64,000 bases of DNA from Deltaproteobacteria bacterium (GTDB taxonomy: Bacteria > Desulfobacterota > Desulfarculia > Desulfarculales > Desulfarculaceae): assembly GCA_020444165.1 (NCBI GenBank), contig JAHLLK010000011.1, positions 1-64,000 on the forward strand. The letters are read 5' to 3'. Positions 16,717 through 26,093 of this stretch are shown here, one piece after another. The notes beneath the pieces were generated by a model. The model was given only the letters and a program-made list of their open reading frames with translations, had not been told where the DNA came from and made no database searches. Each line of letters opens with the position of its first letter. Position 1 is the stretch's first letter. The position numbers and the translations under genes were made by a program.

Positions 16717-18033
16717 TTAGAAATAATAGCCGAAGTTGATGTTGAACAGGTAGTTCAGGCCGTCCTGATCCTCGCCCTGGGCCAGGGAGTCGCGGGGGCC
16801 GCCCAGGTAGATCATGTCGTCGCCCATCACCAGGTCGATGTAGGTGTACACCGGCCCGGCGGTGACCAGGCAACCCAGGGTGTTGATGGCCGAGTTGTGG
16901 TAGGAGTCGTTGTCCTTCACCAGCAGACTGAAGTCGTTGTAGAAGGTCAGGTTGGAGATGGGGCCCCAGGACACCGGCACGTCGTAGGCGATGTTGGCCA
17001 CGTAGACGTTGCCCGCGTTGGCCACCAGGTAGGCGTCGGCATAGGCGCCCATCACGATGTCCGTCCCGGTCATGTCCGCAGGGTTCTCGGCGCTGTACAT
17101 GTAGCGCGCCCACTCGAACTGCAGGTTCAGGGGGCCGTACTGCCCGTTGATGTGAGCGGCCGTGGCCCAGTGGTTGCCGGAGTCGTCGGTGGCGCTGTTG
17201 TAGAGCTGGCCCCACAGGCCGGAGACGCCGAACTCGGTGCTGCAAGTGGAAGAGTGCTCCCACTTGTAGGCCACCCGGGCGTTGGCCTGGTTGGTCTCTT
17301 CGTTCTCCTGCCCCAGGGCTTTCACCACGTCATAGGAGTAGCGCTCCAGGTTGCCGGCGCTGCCCCACTCGGCGTTCTTGAAGAAGGCCAACTGCACGTC
17401 GAAAGGACCCGGGGTGTAGACGAATTTCAGGCCCATGTCATAGTCGTCTGACAGGCCGATGTAGTAGGGCACCCCGAACCACCAGTTGTGGGAGGCGTAG
17501 GGCAACAGGCCGAAGGGCACCTTGGTGACGCCCAGCTGGCCCTGCAGATCGTCGCTGAAGTTGTAGCCGATCCAGCCGTGATGAATCACGCTCATGTAGC
17601 TGTACCAGCGGTACTCCGCCGAGATGATCACGTCCTTGTACTCGCCGTCCATGTTGAGGCGGAAGATGTCGAAGAGGTTGTCGCCGCCCCGGCTCTTCTG
17701 CTCCTCGTCAAACTCGGTCCAGCGGTAGTTGAAACGCAGCGCGCCGCCGATCTTGATGCCCGTTTCCTCGGCCTTGGCCTTGAGCTGCCCCACCTCATCC
17801 AGCACCGTGGAGGCCTTGCTCTCCACTTCCTGGGTCTTGGTTTCCTGGGCGGCCAGCTTCTTTTCCAGGGCCTCCAGACGGACCTTCATGGCGTCCATCT
17901 CGGAGAGCTTGGCCTTCAGCGCCTTGATCTCCGCTTGGAGATCTTGGTTGTCCGGCGCCGCGGCCCAGGCCGGTACGGCCAGAGCCAGGGCGGTAACCAG
18001 GGCCAACGGCCCGATGATTTTGGGAAGTTTCAC
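16717..18033 (-). CDS. Outer-membrane porin with N-terminal coiled coil
   Basis: The 438-residue product has a signal peptide (cleaved near AWA-AAP, residue 24) and a heptad-rich coiled coil at about 29-88 ('LKAKLSEMDAMKVRLEALEK'). An aromatic-rich beta-barrel follows with many alternating strands ('YKDVIISAEYRWYSY', 'VQLAFFKNAEW'). It ends in NFGYYF; a terminal Phe is the usual signal for BAM-dependent insertion. The pattern is that of trimeric porins common in Desulfobacterota, where the coiled coil may contact peptidoglycan. Solute specificity cannot be read. It stands alone between a palindrome and the proX gap. Confidence 0.85.
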   Translation of the reverse strand: MKLPKIIGPLALVTALALAVPAWAAAPDNQDLQAEIKALKAKLSEMDAMKVRLEALEKKLAAQETKTQEVESKASTVLDEVGQLKAKAEETGIKIGGALRFNYRWTEFDEEQKSRGGDNLFDIFRLNMDGEYKDVIISAEYRWYSYMSVIHHGWIGYNFSDDLQGQLGVTKVPFGLLPYASHNWWFGVPYYIGLSDDYDMGLKFVYTPGPFDVQLAFFKNAEWGSAGNLERYSYDVVKALGQENEETNQANARVAYKWEHSSTCSTEFGVSGLWGQLYNSATDDSGNHWATAAHINGQYGPLNLQFEWARYMYSAENPADMTGTDIVMGAYADAYLVANAGNVYVANIAYDVPVSWGPISNLTFYNDFSLLVKDNDSYHNSAINTLGCLVTAGPVYTYIDLVMGDDMIYLGGPRDSLAQGEDQDGLNYLFNINFGYYF

Positions 18034-18363
18034 GTTTTCTCCTTTCCCTGCGGGCGGGGATGGAGCGCACTCCCGGAACCAGCACCCGGGTGGGAGGCGT
18101 CATTCCCCGCCGTGATGAAACACTCCGAGTTGCGGTTGTCGGCCCTCACGCGGCCAGACAACGATTGAAATGCACAAATGCCAGCGGTTGACTGATGATC
18201 TCGCTCGCTTCTCCGGCCCGGGGCCGGCTCGGGCAAGTCCCCACCGCCGCCGCCGGACGCATGGTCCGGGAGCCGCGGCCTTGCCCGGTTTAGCGAGGGA
18301 ACCGGGGGAAGCACGGTTCAGGTTGCTGGCAAACAGCCTGAACCGCGACTCGCGCCTCTGTGG
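18034..18363. other. Intergenic region between porin and proX
   Basis: About 330 bases without a gene. Just past proX there is an interrupted inverted repeat (GGTTCAGG at about 18319 with CCTGAACC at about 18341) without a T tract, a possible transcript end. The rest should hold the porin promoter; I looked for sigma-70 and sigma-54 consensus and found neither convincingly. Confidence 0.45.
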
Positions 18364-19227
18364 TTACTTGGTCCAGGCCTTGACCTTGTCCGGATTCTCC
18401 TTCACCCAGCGCGCCGCGGTTGCCGCCGGCTTGGCGCCCTTTTCGCGGTTCCAGATCATCACTTCGGCCATGTCCGCGGGGGTCCAGGAGAAATTGTCCA
18501 GCACCTTGTAGACCTCGGGCTGGTCTTCCTTGAGGCCCTTGCGTACGATGGTGCCGATGAACTCCTCGCCGCCGTAGATGCCCTTGGGGTCCTTGAGGTA
18601 TTTCAAGGGCCACTTGGCGAACATCCAGTGGGGGGTCCAGCCGGTGACCACGATCCACTCTTTGTTCTTGATGGCGTCGGCCAGGGCGGCGGTCATGGTG
18701 GCGCCGCTGCCCTCCACCAGCTCCATCTTGTCCAGGTTGTAGTCCTTCATGACCTTTTCGGTCTTGGACATGAGGCCGGCGCCGGGGTCGATGCCGATGA
18801 TCTTGCCGTTGAACTTGTCGGCGTTGGCGTTCAGCTGATCAATGGAGTCGATGGTCACGTAATCCGGCGCCACCAGACCGATGCGGGTCCCCTTGAGGTT
18901 GGGCCCCAGGTCCACCACCTTGTCCGCCACCTTCTTCAGGTAGTGGCCGTGGGTGGTGGGCAGCCAGGCGGCCACCATGCCGTCGGCGTCGCCGGAGGCC
19001 ACGGCCTGCCACATGGCCGCGGCCGAAACCGGGGTCAGCTCCACGTCGTAGCCCAGGTCCTCCAGCACTTTTCCGATGACGTTGGTGCTGGCGATCTCAC
19101 TGTCCCACTCCACGTACACCAACTCGACCTTGCCCTTGCTGGCGGCCTGGGCCGCAGGGGCCAAGGGCAGGGCCAAAACCGCCAGGCCGGCCAGCGCCAA
19201 GCCCAGTAACAAGCTAAGTTTACGCAT
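18364..19227 (-). CDS. proX: Glycine betaine/proline-type ABC transporter substrate-binding protein
   Basis: This 287-residue periplasmic binding protein of the OpuAC/ProX type has a signal peptide (cleaved near AQAAS). The Trp residues that form the cage for quaternary ammonium groups are in typical places: YVEWDSE, AAWLPTTHG and TGWTPHWMFAKW. ATG at 19227 has AGGAGGT 7 bases upstream. It is the last gene of the proV-proW-proX group but is separated from proW by 169 bases, which contain the palindrome CAATTTCAAATTG. It probably imports betaine as an osmoprotectant; choline or other betaines are possible. Confidence 0.92.
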   Translation of the reverse strand: MRKLSLLLGLALAGLAVLALPLAPAAQAASKGKVELVYVEWDSEIASTNVIGKVLEDLGYDVELTPVSAAAMWQAVASGDADGMVAAWLPTTHGHYLKKVADKVVDLGPNLKGTRIGLVAPDYVTIDSIDQLNANADKFNGKIIGIDPGAGLMSKTEKVMKDYNLDKMELVEGSGATMTAALADAIKNKEWIVVTGWTPHWMFAKWPLKYLKDPKGIYGGEEFIGTIVRKGLKEDQPEVYKVLDNFSWTPADMAEVMIWNREKGAKPAATAARWVKENPDKVKAWTK

Positions 19228-19396
19228 AATATCAGATACCTCCTGCTGTTGCGTTGAGGGCCCGGGGGCCCGTTTTTCCCATAAGGACCTTGCAGGCCCT
19301 CAATTTCAAATTGGCAAGACCAGTTGTTGTCCGGCCCGCTCGGCGGTGAGCAGGGGGGAGTTTCTCCCCAGGGGCCGGCGGACCCGCCACCCCGGC

Positions 19397-20230
19397 TCAG
19401 GCCTTTTCTTCCCGCGCGATCTTCTGGGTGATGCGGTCCAGGATCATGGCCAGGATCACCACCGCCAGTCCCGCCTCGAAGCCCATGCCGGGCTCCAGGC
19501 GCTGGATGGCCTTCCACACCTCGCCGCCCAGGCCCTTGGCCCCGATCATCGCCGCGATGACCACCATGGACAAAGACAGCATGATGGTCTGGTTGACGCC
19601 GGCCATGATGGTGGGCATGGCCAGGGGGAACTGGACCTTCCGGAGCTTCTGGCCCCGGGTGGCCCCAAAGGCGTCGGCGCACTCCACCAGTTCGCGGGGC
19701 ACCTGGAGGATGCCGAGCGAGGTGAGCCGGATGGCCGGCGGCACCGCGAAGATCACCGTGGAAAAGATGGCCGACACCGGGCCCAGGCCGAAAAAGGGGA
19801 TGGCCGGAATGAGGTAGACAAAGGCCGGCATGGTCTGCATGAAGTCCAGGATCGGGGTGACCACCCGGTGGAACCCCGGGAACAGGGCGGCCAGGATGCC
19901 CAGGGGCACCCCCACGGCCACGGCCACGGCGGTGGCGATGAGCACCAGGGTCAGGGTCTGCATGGTGGCGTCCCACAGCTGCAGATTCCACAGGAAGCTG
20001 AGGCCCACCAGGGTGAAGATGCCCACCCGCTTGCCGGCCAGCCGCCAGGCCAGCGCGGCCAGGGCCAGGATCACCACCCACGGGGGGGGATAGGTCAAGG
20101 CGGCCACCAGGGCGTCGATCCCCGTCTCGGTGACGTCGGACACGGCCTTGGTGAGGAAAGCAAAATGGCTGGTCAGGAAGTCGAGGATGGCCTCGATGAT
20201 CTCGCCCAGAGGGAATTTGGGGATGATCAT
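19397..20230 (-). CDS. proW: Glycine betaine/proline-type ABC transporter permease
   Basis: The 277-residue inner-membrane permease has about six hydrophobic segments and the EAA-type coupling loop 'ECADAFGATRGQKLRKVQFPL' (quoted in part: ADAFGATRGQKL), which docks on the ATPase. Sequence in the core ('MQTMPAFVYLIPAIPFFGLG') is typical of ProW/OpuAB. Its ATG overlaps the proV stop by 4 bases, indicating coupled translation. Confidence 0.93.
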   Translation of the reverse strand: MIIPKFPLGEIIEAILDFLTSHFAFLTKAVSDVTETGIDALVAALTYPPPWVVILALAALAWRLAGKRVGIFTLVGLSFLWNLQLWDATMQTLTLVLIATAVAVAVGVPLGILAALFPGFHRVVTPILDFMQTMPAFVYLIPAIPFFGLGPVSAIFSTVIFAVPPAIRLTSLGILQVPRELVECADAFGATRGQKLRKVQFPLAMPTIMAGVNQTIMLSLSMVVIAAMIGAKGLGGEVWKAIQRLEPGMGFEAGLAVVILAMILDRITQKIAREEKA

Positions 20231-21417
20231 GAGCTGGCGCCTCCTTCGGCCAAGCCGGCCAGGAGGGAGCCCCGTACTACCACTCCTTTCAACTTGTCCT
20301 GCTCATTCACCACCGGGATGGGCCTGGCGTGCTCGGCCAGGATGGCGAACAGGTTGCTGACCGGTTCGCTTTCCAACACCGGCGTGATCTCGGTGTTCAC
20401 CAGCCCGTCCATGGTCTTTTGGCCGTTCTTTATGGCCTGACTGGCTTGGTCGGCGGTGACCATGCCCCGGTAGGTGTAATCCTTGTTCACCACGAAGATG
20501 GAGCTGATGCCCTCCTCGTGCATTTTGTGCAGCATGGTGCGGGGGCCGTCCGTGGGGAAGGCCACCACCCGGGCCCGCACCATGACCGAGCCCGCGGTGA
20601 GCACCCGGGAAAGGTCCACGTCCTCCACAAACTTCTCCACGTAGCCGTTGGCCGGCCGGGTGAGGATGTCCTCGGCCGTGCCCTCCTGCACGATCATGCC
20701 GTCCTTCATGAGAATGATGCGGCTGCCCAGTTTCAGGGCCTCGTCCAGGTCGTGGGTGATGAACAGAATGGTCTTTTGCATGCTGGCCTGCAGGGCGATC
20801 AGCTCGTGCTGCATGTCCCGGCGGATCAAGGGGTCCAGGGCGCTGAAGGCCTCGTCCATCAACAGCACGTCCGGATTGGCGCACAGGGCCCGGGCCAGGC
20901 CCACCCGCTGCTGCATGCCGCCGGAGAGCTGCCCCGGCAGGGAGTCGCCCCAGCCCTCCAGGCCCACCAGCTGGAGGGACTCCAGGGCCTTTTCCCGCCG
21001 CACTTCCGGGTCCCGGCCCTGGATCTCCAGGCCGAATTCCACGTTCTCCACCACCGTGCGGTGGGGAAACAGGGCGAAGTGCTGAAACACCATGCCGAAC
21101 TTGCGGCGGCGCAGTTCCAGGAGTTCGTCTTGCGCCAGCCCCGTAACCTCCACGTCATCGACCTTTACCCGGCCCCGGGTGGGCTCGATCAGCCGGTTGA
21201 CGCAGCGGATGAGGGTGGATTTGCCCGAGCCCGAGAGGCCCATGACCACCAGGATCTCGCCTTCTTCCACCGCGAAGCTGACGTCGGCCAAACCCACGGT
21301 GCAGCCGGTTTTGGCCATCACCTCGTCCTTCGCGGCGCCTTTCTCCAAGAGCTTGAAGGCCCGCTCGGGGTGATTTCCAAAAATTTTATAGAGATTTTCG
21401 ACAGATACCTTAACCAT
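20227..21417 (-). CDS. proV: Glycine betaine/proline-type ABC transporter ATPase with CBS domains
   Basis: The 396-residue ATPase carries Walker A GLSGSGKST, the ABC signature LSGGMQQR, Walker B VLLMDEAFSALDP and a switch-His region. Two CBS domains occupy about residues 275-396; in OpuA-type importers these sense ionic strength or nucleotides. ATG at 21417 gives the standard ProV N-terminus (VENLYKIFG); the longer open frame upstream is not conserved. It is the promoter-proximal gene, so the ATPase is made first. Confidence 0.95.
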   Translation of the reverse strand: MVKVSVENLYKIFGNHPERAFKLLEKGAAKDEVMAKTGCTVGLADVSFAVEEGEILVVMGLSGSGKSTLIRCVNRLIEPTRGRVKVDDVEVTGLAQDELLELRRRKFGMVFQHFALFPHRTVVENVEFGLEIQGRDPEVRREKALESLQLVGLEGWGDSLPGQLSGGMQQRVGLARALCANPDVLLMDEAFSALDPLIRRDMQHELIALQASMQKTILFITHDLDEALKLGSRIILMKDGMIVQEGTAEDILTRPANGYVEKFVEDVDLSRVLTAGSVMVRARVVAFPTDGPRTMLHKMHEEGISSIFVVNKDYTYRGMVTADQASQAIKNGQKTMDGLVNTEITPVLESEPVSNLFAILAEHARPIPVVNEQDKLKGVVVRGSLLAGLAEGGASS

Positions 21418-21729
21418 GCCTGTCCCTTCGCCGGCGGATGGCTCCCCCGGTCGGGGCTGAATGTACCGGAGGCGCGCCGAGGGTGGGGTCCCGGCCTGGG
21501 CCGGGGGAGTCCAGGTCCGCCCTCTGCCTGGGCCCGCCGCTTGGTCTCGGCGAGGAGGGAAGGAGGCTCCCAAAACCCGGGCCGGTAGGCGGCCGCTGAC
21601 GGGGGGAGGCGGGATCACCGCCGGGGATCGTCTCGCCGGAAACTATGAACGATACTAATATTTATGACACTAAATAGTGTTGGCACCTTAACAGACTGGG
21701 ACAGGAGGGTCAAGGGGTGGGAGCGAAAA
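21418..21729. promoter_or_regulatory. proV upstream region with AT-rich palindrome
   Basis: About 310 bases without a gene, between the ends of the proV start region and the channel-gene stop. Nearest the AT-rich core lies a 14-bp perfect palindrome ACACTAAATAGTGT (21667-21680) next to ATACTAATATTTATG. This is the only AT-rich island here and the likely proV promoter/operator on the minus strand. I cannot fix the -10 and -35 boxes. Confidence 0.45.
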
Positions 21730-22443
21730 TCATTCCCGGTCCAAGGGCTTGCCTTGGGCGCCGCTCACCAGGCCGGCGATGAAAACACCGGTGTAGAGCA
21801 CGCCGTTGACCGCTTCCACCATGGCCAGGGCGCGGGCCTCGGGGCTGACCGGCACGATGTCGCCGTAGCCCAGGGTGGTGAGGGTCACGAAGCTGAAGTA
21901 GATGAAATCCGCGGAAGTGGGTTCGCCGAGGAAGGCTTCCGGGCTGAAGTGATCCAACAGGCTGAAAAGCAGGCCCCAGGCCAGGGCCAGGAGAAGGTAA
22001 GTGCTCACCGCGGCCCAGATCAGGTCCAGGTCCACCCGGTCCGCGGTCACGATCTGTTTCAGGAAGGTTTTGATGAGGAATATCAGGAAGAAGAGCCAGA
22101 AAACCTGCCCCAGGTGAGCCAGCTGGTGATAATCGGTGAGGACGTTGACCCAGGAGAGCACGAAACTGGGTCCCCCCAGGCACAGGGCCCAGACCAGCCG
22201 GCGGCGGTCCGGGCCCACGGCCACGGCGGCGGAGATGAGGAGCAGGGTCAGGCCGCCAGAGAGCAGCAGGACCCCCACGAAGTCGTCCTTCAAAAAGGGG
22301 CTCAGGGCCAGAAAGGCCAGGAGCCCGGCAAACAGATGCACCGGCTTGGCCCGCCGCTTGGCCCGGAAATGGGGGATGGGGCCCGGCGGCCCGGTCCGCC
22401 GCGGCGCGGCCGGGGCCGGTTTTGGGGTCTGCTCAGTTGCCAA
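21730..22443 (-). CDS. Potassium-channel-like membrane protein
   Basis: The 237-residue protein has a proline-rich N-terminus, about six hydrophobic segments, and near the end a pore loop with the K+ selectivity filter TLGYGD (in TLTTLGYGDIVP) followed by the last helix. This is the Ion_trans_2 (two-helix pore) arrangement. No cytosolic RCK domain is attached; the tail after the pore is only about 20 residues. TTG at 22443, with CGAGG 5 bases upstream, overlaps the AsmA-like gene stop by 11 bases, suggesting coupling. Regulation is unknown. Confidence 0.85.
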   Translation of the reverse strand: MATEQTPKPAPAAPRRTGPPGPIPHFRAKRRAKPVHLFAGLLAFLALSPFLKDDFVGVLLLSGGLTLLLISAAVAVGPDRRRLVWALCLGGPSFVLSWVNVLTDYHQLAHLGQVFWLFFLIFLIKTFLKQIVTADRVDLDLIWAAVSTYLLLALAWGLLFSLLDHFSPEAFLGEPTSADFIYFSFVTLTTLGYGDIVPVSPEARALAMVEAVNGVLYTGVFIAGLVSGAQGKPLDRE

Positions 22444-24772
22444 ACAGACCTCGCAGCAGCTTTTCCGCCGGTTTCAACAGGTCGCCCGAGATCTCCAGGC
22501 GGGCCTGGGGATGGTCCAAGGTGCCGGTGAGAGTCACCGGCAGGGAGCCGTCCTTGCCCAGGATGGCCGTGAGGTCCCGGCCCAACACCGGCCCGGCCAG
22601 CTTCAGGCGGGCCTCGATGCCGCGGTCGGCCAGGCGGGTGAAGCCTTCCAATTTGCTGACGTATTCCTTCTGGTCACCCACCAGCGTCACCTCGTAGTTG
22701 ATCTTGCCGTCCGCGGCCCGGTAATCCGCGGCAAAGCTCTCGAATTGGGTGGGGATCAGGGTGGCGGCCTCTTTGGCCCAGCGGTCCTGGGAGGCGGCCA
22801 ATTCGTCCAGGAAGCCGAAGCCCACGGTCACCCGGCCTTGGGAGGCCAAGCGGCCCTGGCCGGCCAGGCTCTGGTCGATCTCCTTTTCCTCCAGACCCTG
22901 CCAGGTGAACTTGTCCTCCAGGTCGAAGACCCCCACCAGATCGCTGAAGGGCAGCGCCATCACCCCGGAAAGATCGCGCAGGTAGGGGAACATGCCCCGG
23001 GTGAACTTGAGGCCCTTGGCCGAAAGCTCCAGATTGCCCTTGGGCTGGGCCGGCTTGCTGTCCACCGCCGCCGCCAGGGTCAGCTCCCCGCCCAGGGGCC
23101 GGCAGGTGAGCTTGTCCACCTGGGCCTTGCCGTCCGCCACCTGGGCCGTCATCCGCACCTCATGGATGGGCTTGCCGCCCCAGATCACCCGGTCCAGCTT
23201 CACCTGGAACTTGGCCTCCAGGTCCGCCAAGGCGTCCCGCAGCTCCTGGGCCGCGCCTCCCCCGGCGGGCGGAGCGGGAGCGGCCGCGGCCGGCTGGGCC
23301 TTGGCCGGCTGGGCCGGGGCCACGGCCCGCGCCGGAGGCTGGGGTTTCGGCTGGGGGGTCAGGCCCAGGCGGTCCAGATCCAGGTACTCGCCGGCCAGGG
23401 TCAGGTCCACCTTGTCCTTGTCGCCCTCCTCGGCCACAAAGCCGGTGAGGTTCACCTTGGCCGCCTGGGCCGCCAGGGCCATGCGGTTCAGGTCCAGGCG
23501 CTCCGGGCCCAGGGCCAGGTCATAGTCCACCACCACCAGGGGGTCCTGGAAGGGCCGGGGCAGGCCGCCGCCGGCCAGGTAGAAGTCCGTGACCCGGTTC
23601 TGGCCGGTGATGGCCAGCACCCCGTGCGGCCGGCCCGCGAAATGGGTCTGCTTCACCACCTGGCCCCGGGCCTGAAAGGACTTGCCCAAGAGCGGGTCCA
23701 TCACCTTGGCCAAGCGGGCCAGGTCCACCTTCTGCAAGTAGTCGGCGTTGGTCTTTTCCCGCGCCTCGGCCAGGCCCCACTGCCCGGTCATATGGGCCTC
23801 CAGGCCCGCGTCGCGGGAGATAAGCTCGGCCCGGCGGATCTTGGTGAGCCCCTGGGGCTCCTCCACCAAAAGGTCCAGGTCCAGGTTCAGGTCGGCCAGG
23901 CGGAAGCTCCGGGACTTGGCCGCCGGATCGCCCACCACCAGGTCCCGGGCCTTGAGGGTCGCGGTCACGGCCAACTGTTCGGCCGGGCCCTGACTCTGGA
24001 ACTTGAGATCCACCTGGCCGCCGGCGGTCAGCTCCGGCCACAACACGGCCAGCTTGGAGCCCACCTCCTGCAGGTTCAAAGTCAGCTCGCCCTTGCTGGC
24101 CAGGGAGCCCTCCCCCCCGGCCCGGCCGCCCGAGGCCAGGGCCAGGTGGAAGCCCGGGAAGTTCACCTTGGCTTCGGTGTCCAGCCGGGTGAGCCCGGCC
24201 AGTTCGGCCGAAAGGCGGAACTCCTCCAGGGGCAGGGTGGCGTTGTGGCCGGTGGCCAAGTTGCTCAGGTACACGGCGGAGTTCTCCACCGTGAGGTCGG
24301 TGAGGATGAAGTCACCCCCGGCGCTGATCTGGTGGCTCGGCTCCGGACTCGTGGCTTCGCCCCCGGCCGGGGCGGCGCTCTCGGCGGGGAAGGTCGCCAG
24401 GTTGAGCACCCCCTTTTGGTCCCGCACCACGGAAAGCTCCAGCCCCCCGACACGGGCCTCGGTCACCACCACCTTGCCGGCAAAGAGCGGCCACAAGGCC
24501 ACCTTGACCAGGAGGTTGTCCATTTTGAGCAGGGGGCGTTCGCCAAAGCGGGGCTGGTCGGTCACCACCAGCCCGGCCAGCTCCAGCCGGGGGCTGCCCA
24601 ACAACGACAAGGAGGCCTTTTGCAGGCTGGCGGGCCGGCCGGTCTTCTCCTGCAGGTTGTCCACGATCATGCTTTTGAGGGGCAGGAAAGCCGGCGCCAG
24701 GGCCAGGGCCAGGATCACCAGGACCAAGACGGCCCCCAGGACGATGGCCGTGATCTTCAGGAATTTCGCCAT
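22433..24772 (-). CDS. AsmA-family inner-membrane protein
   Basis: The 779-residue protein has one N-terminal membrane helix ('LKITAIVLGAVLVLV') followed by AsmA repeats: 'RPASLQKASLSLLGSPRLELAGLVV' style strands near the start, repeated 'LVVGDPAAKSRSF' strands, a low-complexity Ala/Pro linker at about 475-510, and a C-terminal AsmA_2-like end ('GTLDHPQARLEISGDLL'). Family members are bridge-like proteins thought to carry phospholipid between membranes. The ATG at 24772 begins right before the helix. It is co-transcribed with the channel gene. Confidence 0.88.
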   Translation of the reverse strand: MAKFLKITAIVLGAVLVLVILALALAPAFLPLKSMIVDNLQEKTGRPASLQKASLSLLGSPRLELAGLVVTDQPRFGERPLLKMDNLLVKVALWPLFAGKVVVTEARVGGLELSVVRDQKGVLNLATFPAESAAPAGGEATSPEPSHQISAGGDFILTDLTVENSAVYLSNLATGHNATLPLEEFRLSAELAGLTRLDTEAKVNFPGFHLALASGGRAGGEGSLASKGELTLNLQEVGSKLAVLWPELTAGGQVDLKFQSQGPAEQLAVTATLKARDLVVGDPAAKSRSFRLADLNLDLDLLVEEPQGLTKIRRAELISRDAGLEAHMTGQWGLAEAREKTNADYLQKVDLARLAKVMDPLLGKSFQARGQVVKQTHFAGRPHGVLAITGQNRVTDFYLAGGGLPRPFQDPLVVVDYDLALGPERLDLNRMALAAQAAKVNLTGFVAEEGDKDKVDLTLAGEYLDLDRLGLTPQPKPQPPARAVAPAQPAKAQPAAAAPAPPAGGGAAQELRDALADLEAKFQVKLDRVIWGGKPIHEVRMTAQVADGKAQVDKLTCRPLGGELTLAAAVDSKPAQPKGNLELSAKGLKFTRGMFPYLRDLSGVMALPFSDLVGVFDLEDKFTWQGLEEKEIDQSLAGQGRLASQGRVTVGFGFLDELAASQDRWAKEAATLIPTQFESFAADYRAADGKINYEVTLVGDQKEYVSKLEGFTRLADRGIEARLKLAGPVLGRDLTAILGKDGSLPVTLTGTLDHPQARLEISGDLLKPAEKLLRGLFGN

Positions 24773-24942
24773 GTCACCGCATCCTTTCGGCGGGCGGGAG
24801 AAAGAGCGGACAGCGGAAAAGACCCCCGGGGTCCTTTCCAGCACTGGCCGGTAACCGCGGCAAAGCCGCCGGCCCGGGCCTTATCCTTTATGTTGTCCCA
24901 GGCCCGGCCGGGTGTAAAGCCCCGGAAAGATAGACCCCCCTT

Positions 24943-26034
24943 TTATTCCTGGGGATAGGACGCGAACAGGCGGCCCCAGGGCCCCCGGGCCACCCGGCGC
25001 ATGCGGCTTCGGCCCACCGTGGGCCACCACAGCCAGTCGTGAAAGACATAGGAAGCCCAGATGAACAGGTGCACCAGGGGGGTGCGGAAGAACACGTGCT
25101 GCAGGCGGCTCAAGGGGCTGAACCACAGGGCCCCGCCCACCTTGCCGGCCAGGTTGCGCCCCACCTGAAAGCCCCAGCTCTCCCCCGCAACGTCGCGGCC
25201 CCGCACCTCGATACGGGCCGGGTCGCCCACCCCCAGGCCGGCTTCGTGGGCCAGGCGTATGTAAGGAATGGATAGGGGGTCGAAGCCCATCATTTTGGCG
25301 GCCAGGGCGTCGATGGCCACCGGGTCGCCGCTGGCCAAGAGCAGGTTCTTCGCCACCGGCCGCATGGTGCGGGGACCGGGGCCGTCGCCGGCCAGGGTGC
25401 CGTCCATCACCGTGAATATCCCCGGGTGAATCTCCCGTTGCAGGCTCAACAGGTCCACCAACACCTCGTGAATCCGGGAGTGGGTGTAGTGCCGGCGGGT
25501 GCCCACCAGGCCGCCAAAGGCGTTCTTCATGGCCCCGGTGGTGGTGGTGTAGATGTGGCACTTCACCGTGGGCAGATGCACCACGTTCTTGCCCAGAAAG
25601 AAGTCGGGCAGCTTCAGGCCCTCGGGGAAATAGGAGTCCAGGGCCAACAGGGGACTTCGGGGCTCATAACTCACCCAGCGCATGTCCGTGGGGCGGAAGT
25701 TGAACCGCTCGGCCACCCCGTACTTGGCGTACACCGGGGTCAGGCGGTTCAGGCGTCCGCCCCGGAACGGGTCGGTGACCACGGTGTCGTTGTGCACTGC
25801 CGTCAGCGGGCCCAGGTCCCGCCGCGCCAGGGCCTGGATGGTGCCCTCCAGCTGCCAGGGGGTGGTGTTGGCCGAGAGAAAAGGCAGGTGCCAGGAGAGG
25901 TTGTCCTTCAGGATCACCTCCGGGCCCTGGGGCAGATGCTCCGCCATCCCGGCCAGTTCGGCCAGCTGCTCCACGTCGGCCAATACGGTGGCGGGCGTGG
26001 TCTCCACCACCGCCACCACGCCCAAATCCGCCAT
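24943..26034 (-). CDS. DUF362-domain protein
   Basis: The 363-residue protein matches DUF362 (PF04015): 'VILKDNLSWHLPFLSANTTPW', 'LPTVKCHIYTTTTGAMKNAFGG', 'MDGTLAGDGPGPRTMRPVAKN' and 'DPVAIDALAAKMMGFDP'. The usual ferredoxin-type iron-sulphur motifs are absent, and the C-terminus has a hydrophobic patch ('VHLFIWASYVFHDWLWW') that may bind the membrane. The biochemical role of the family is unsettled. ATG at 26034 has AAGGAG 6 bases upstream. It follows the UbiA gene by 59 bases on the same strand, so the two probably act together. Confidence 0.85.
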   Translation of the reverse strand: MADLGVVAVVETTPATVLADVEQLAELAGMAEHLPQGPEVILKDNLSWHLPFLSANTTPWQLEGTIQALARRDLGPLTAVHNDTVVTDPFRGGRLNRLTPVYAKYGVAERFNFRPTDMRWVSYEPRSPLLALDSYFPEGLKLPDFFLGKNVVHLPTVKCHIYTTTTGAMKNAFGGLVGTRRHYTHSRIHEVLVDLLSLQREIHPGIFTVMDGTLAGDGPGPRTMRPVAKNLLLASGDPVAIDALAAKMMGFDPLSIPYIRLAHEAGLGVGDPARIEVRGRDVAGESWGFQVGRNLAGKVGGALWFSPLSRLQHVFFRTPLVHLFIWASYVFHDWLWWPTVGRSRMRRVARGPWGRLFASYPQE

Positions 26035-26093
26035 CAGCTCTCCTTTTCCGTCCGGGCCGGTTCCGCCGCCCGCCGCGGTCCGCAGAGCCTTGG

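Noticed and set aside
18150..18200. Sigma-54 promoter for the porin gene
   Set aside because: CTGGCATTTGTGCAT looks like a -24/-12 site, but the GG to GC distance is about three bases short of the required spacing.
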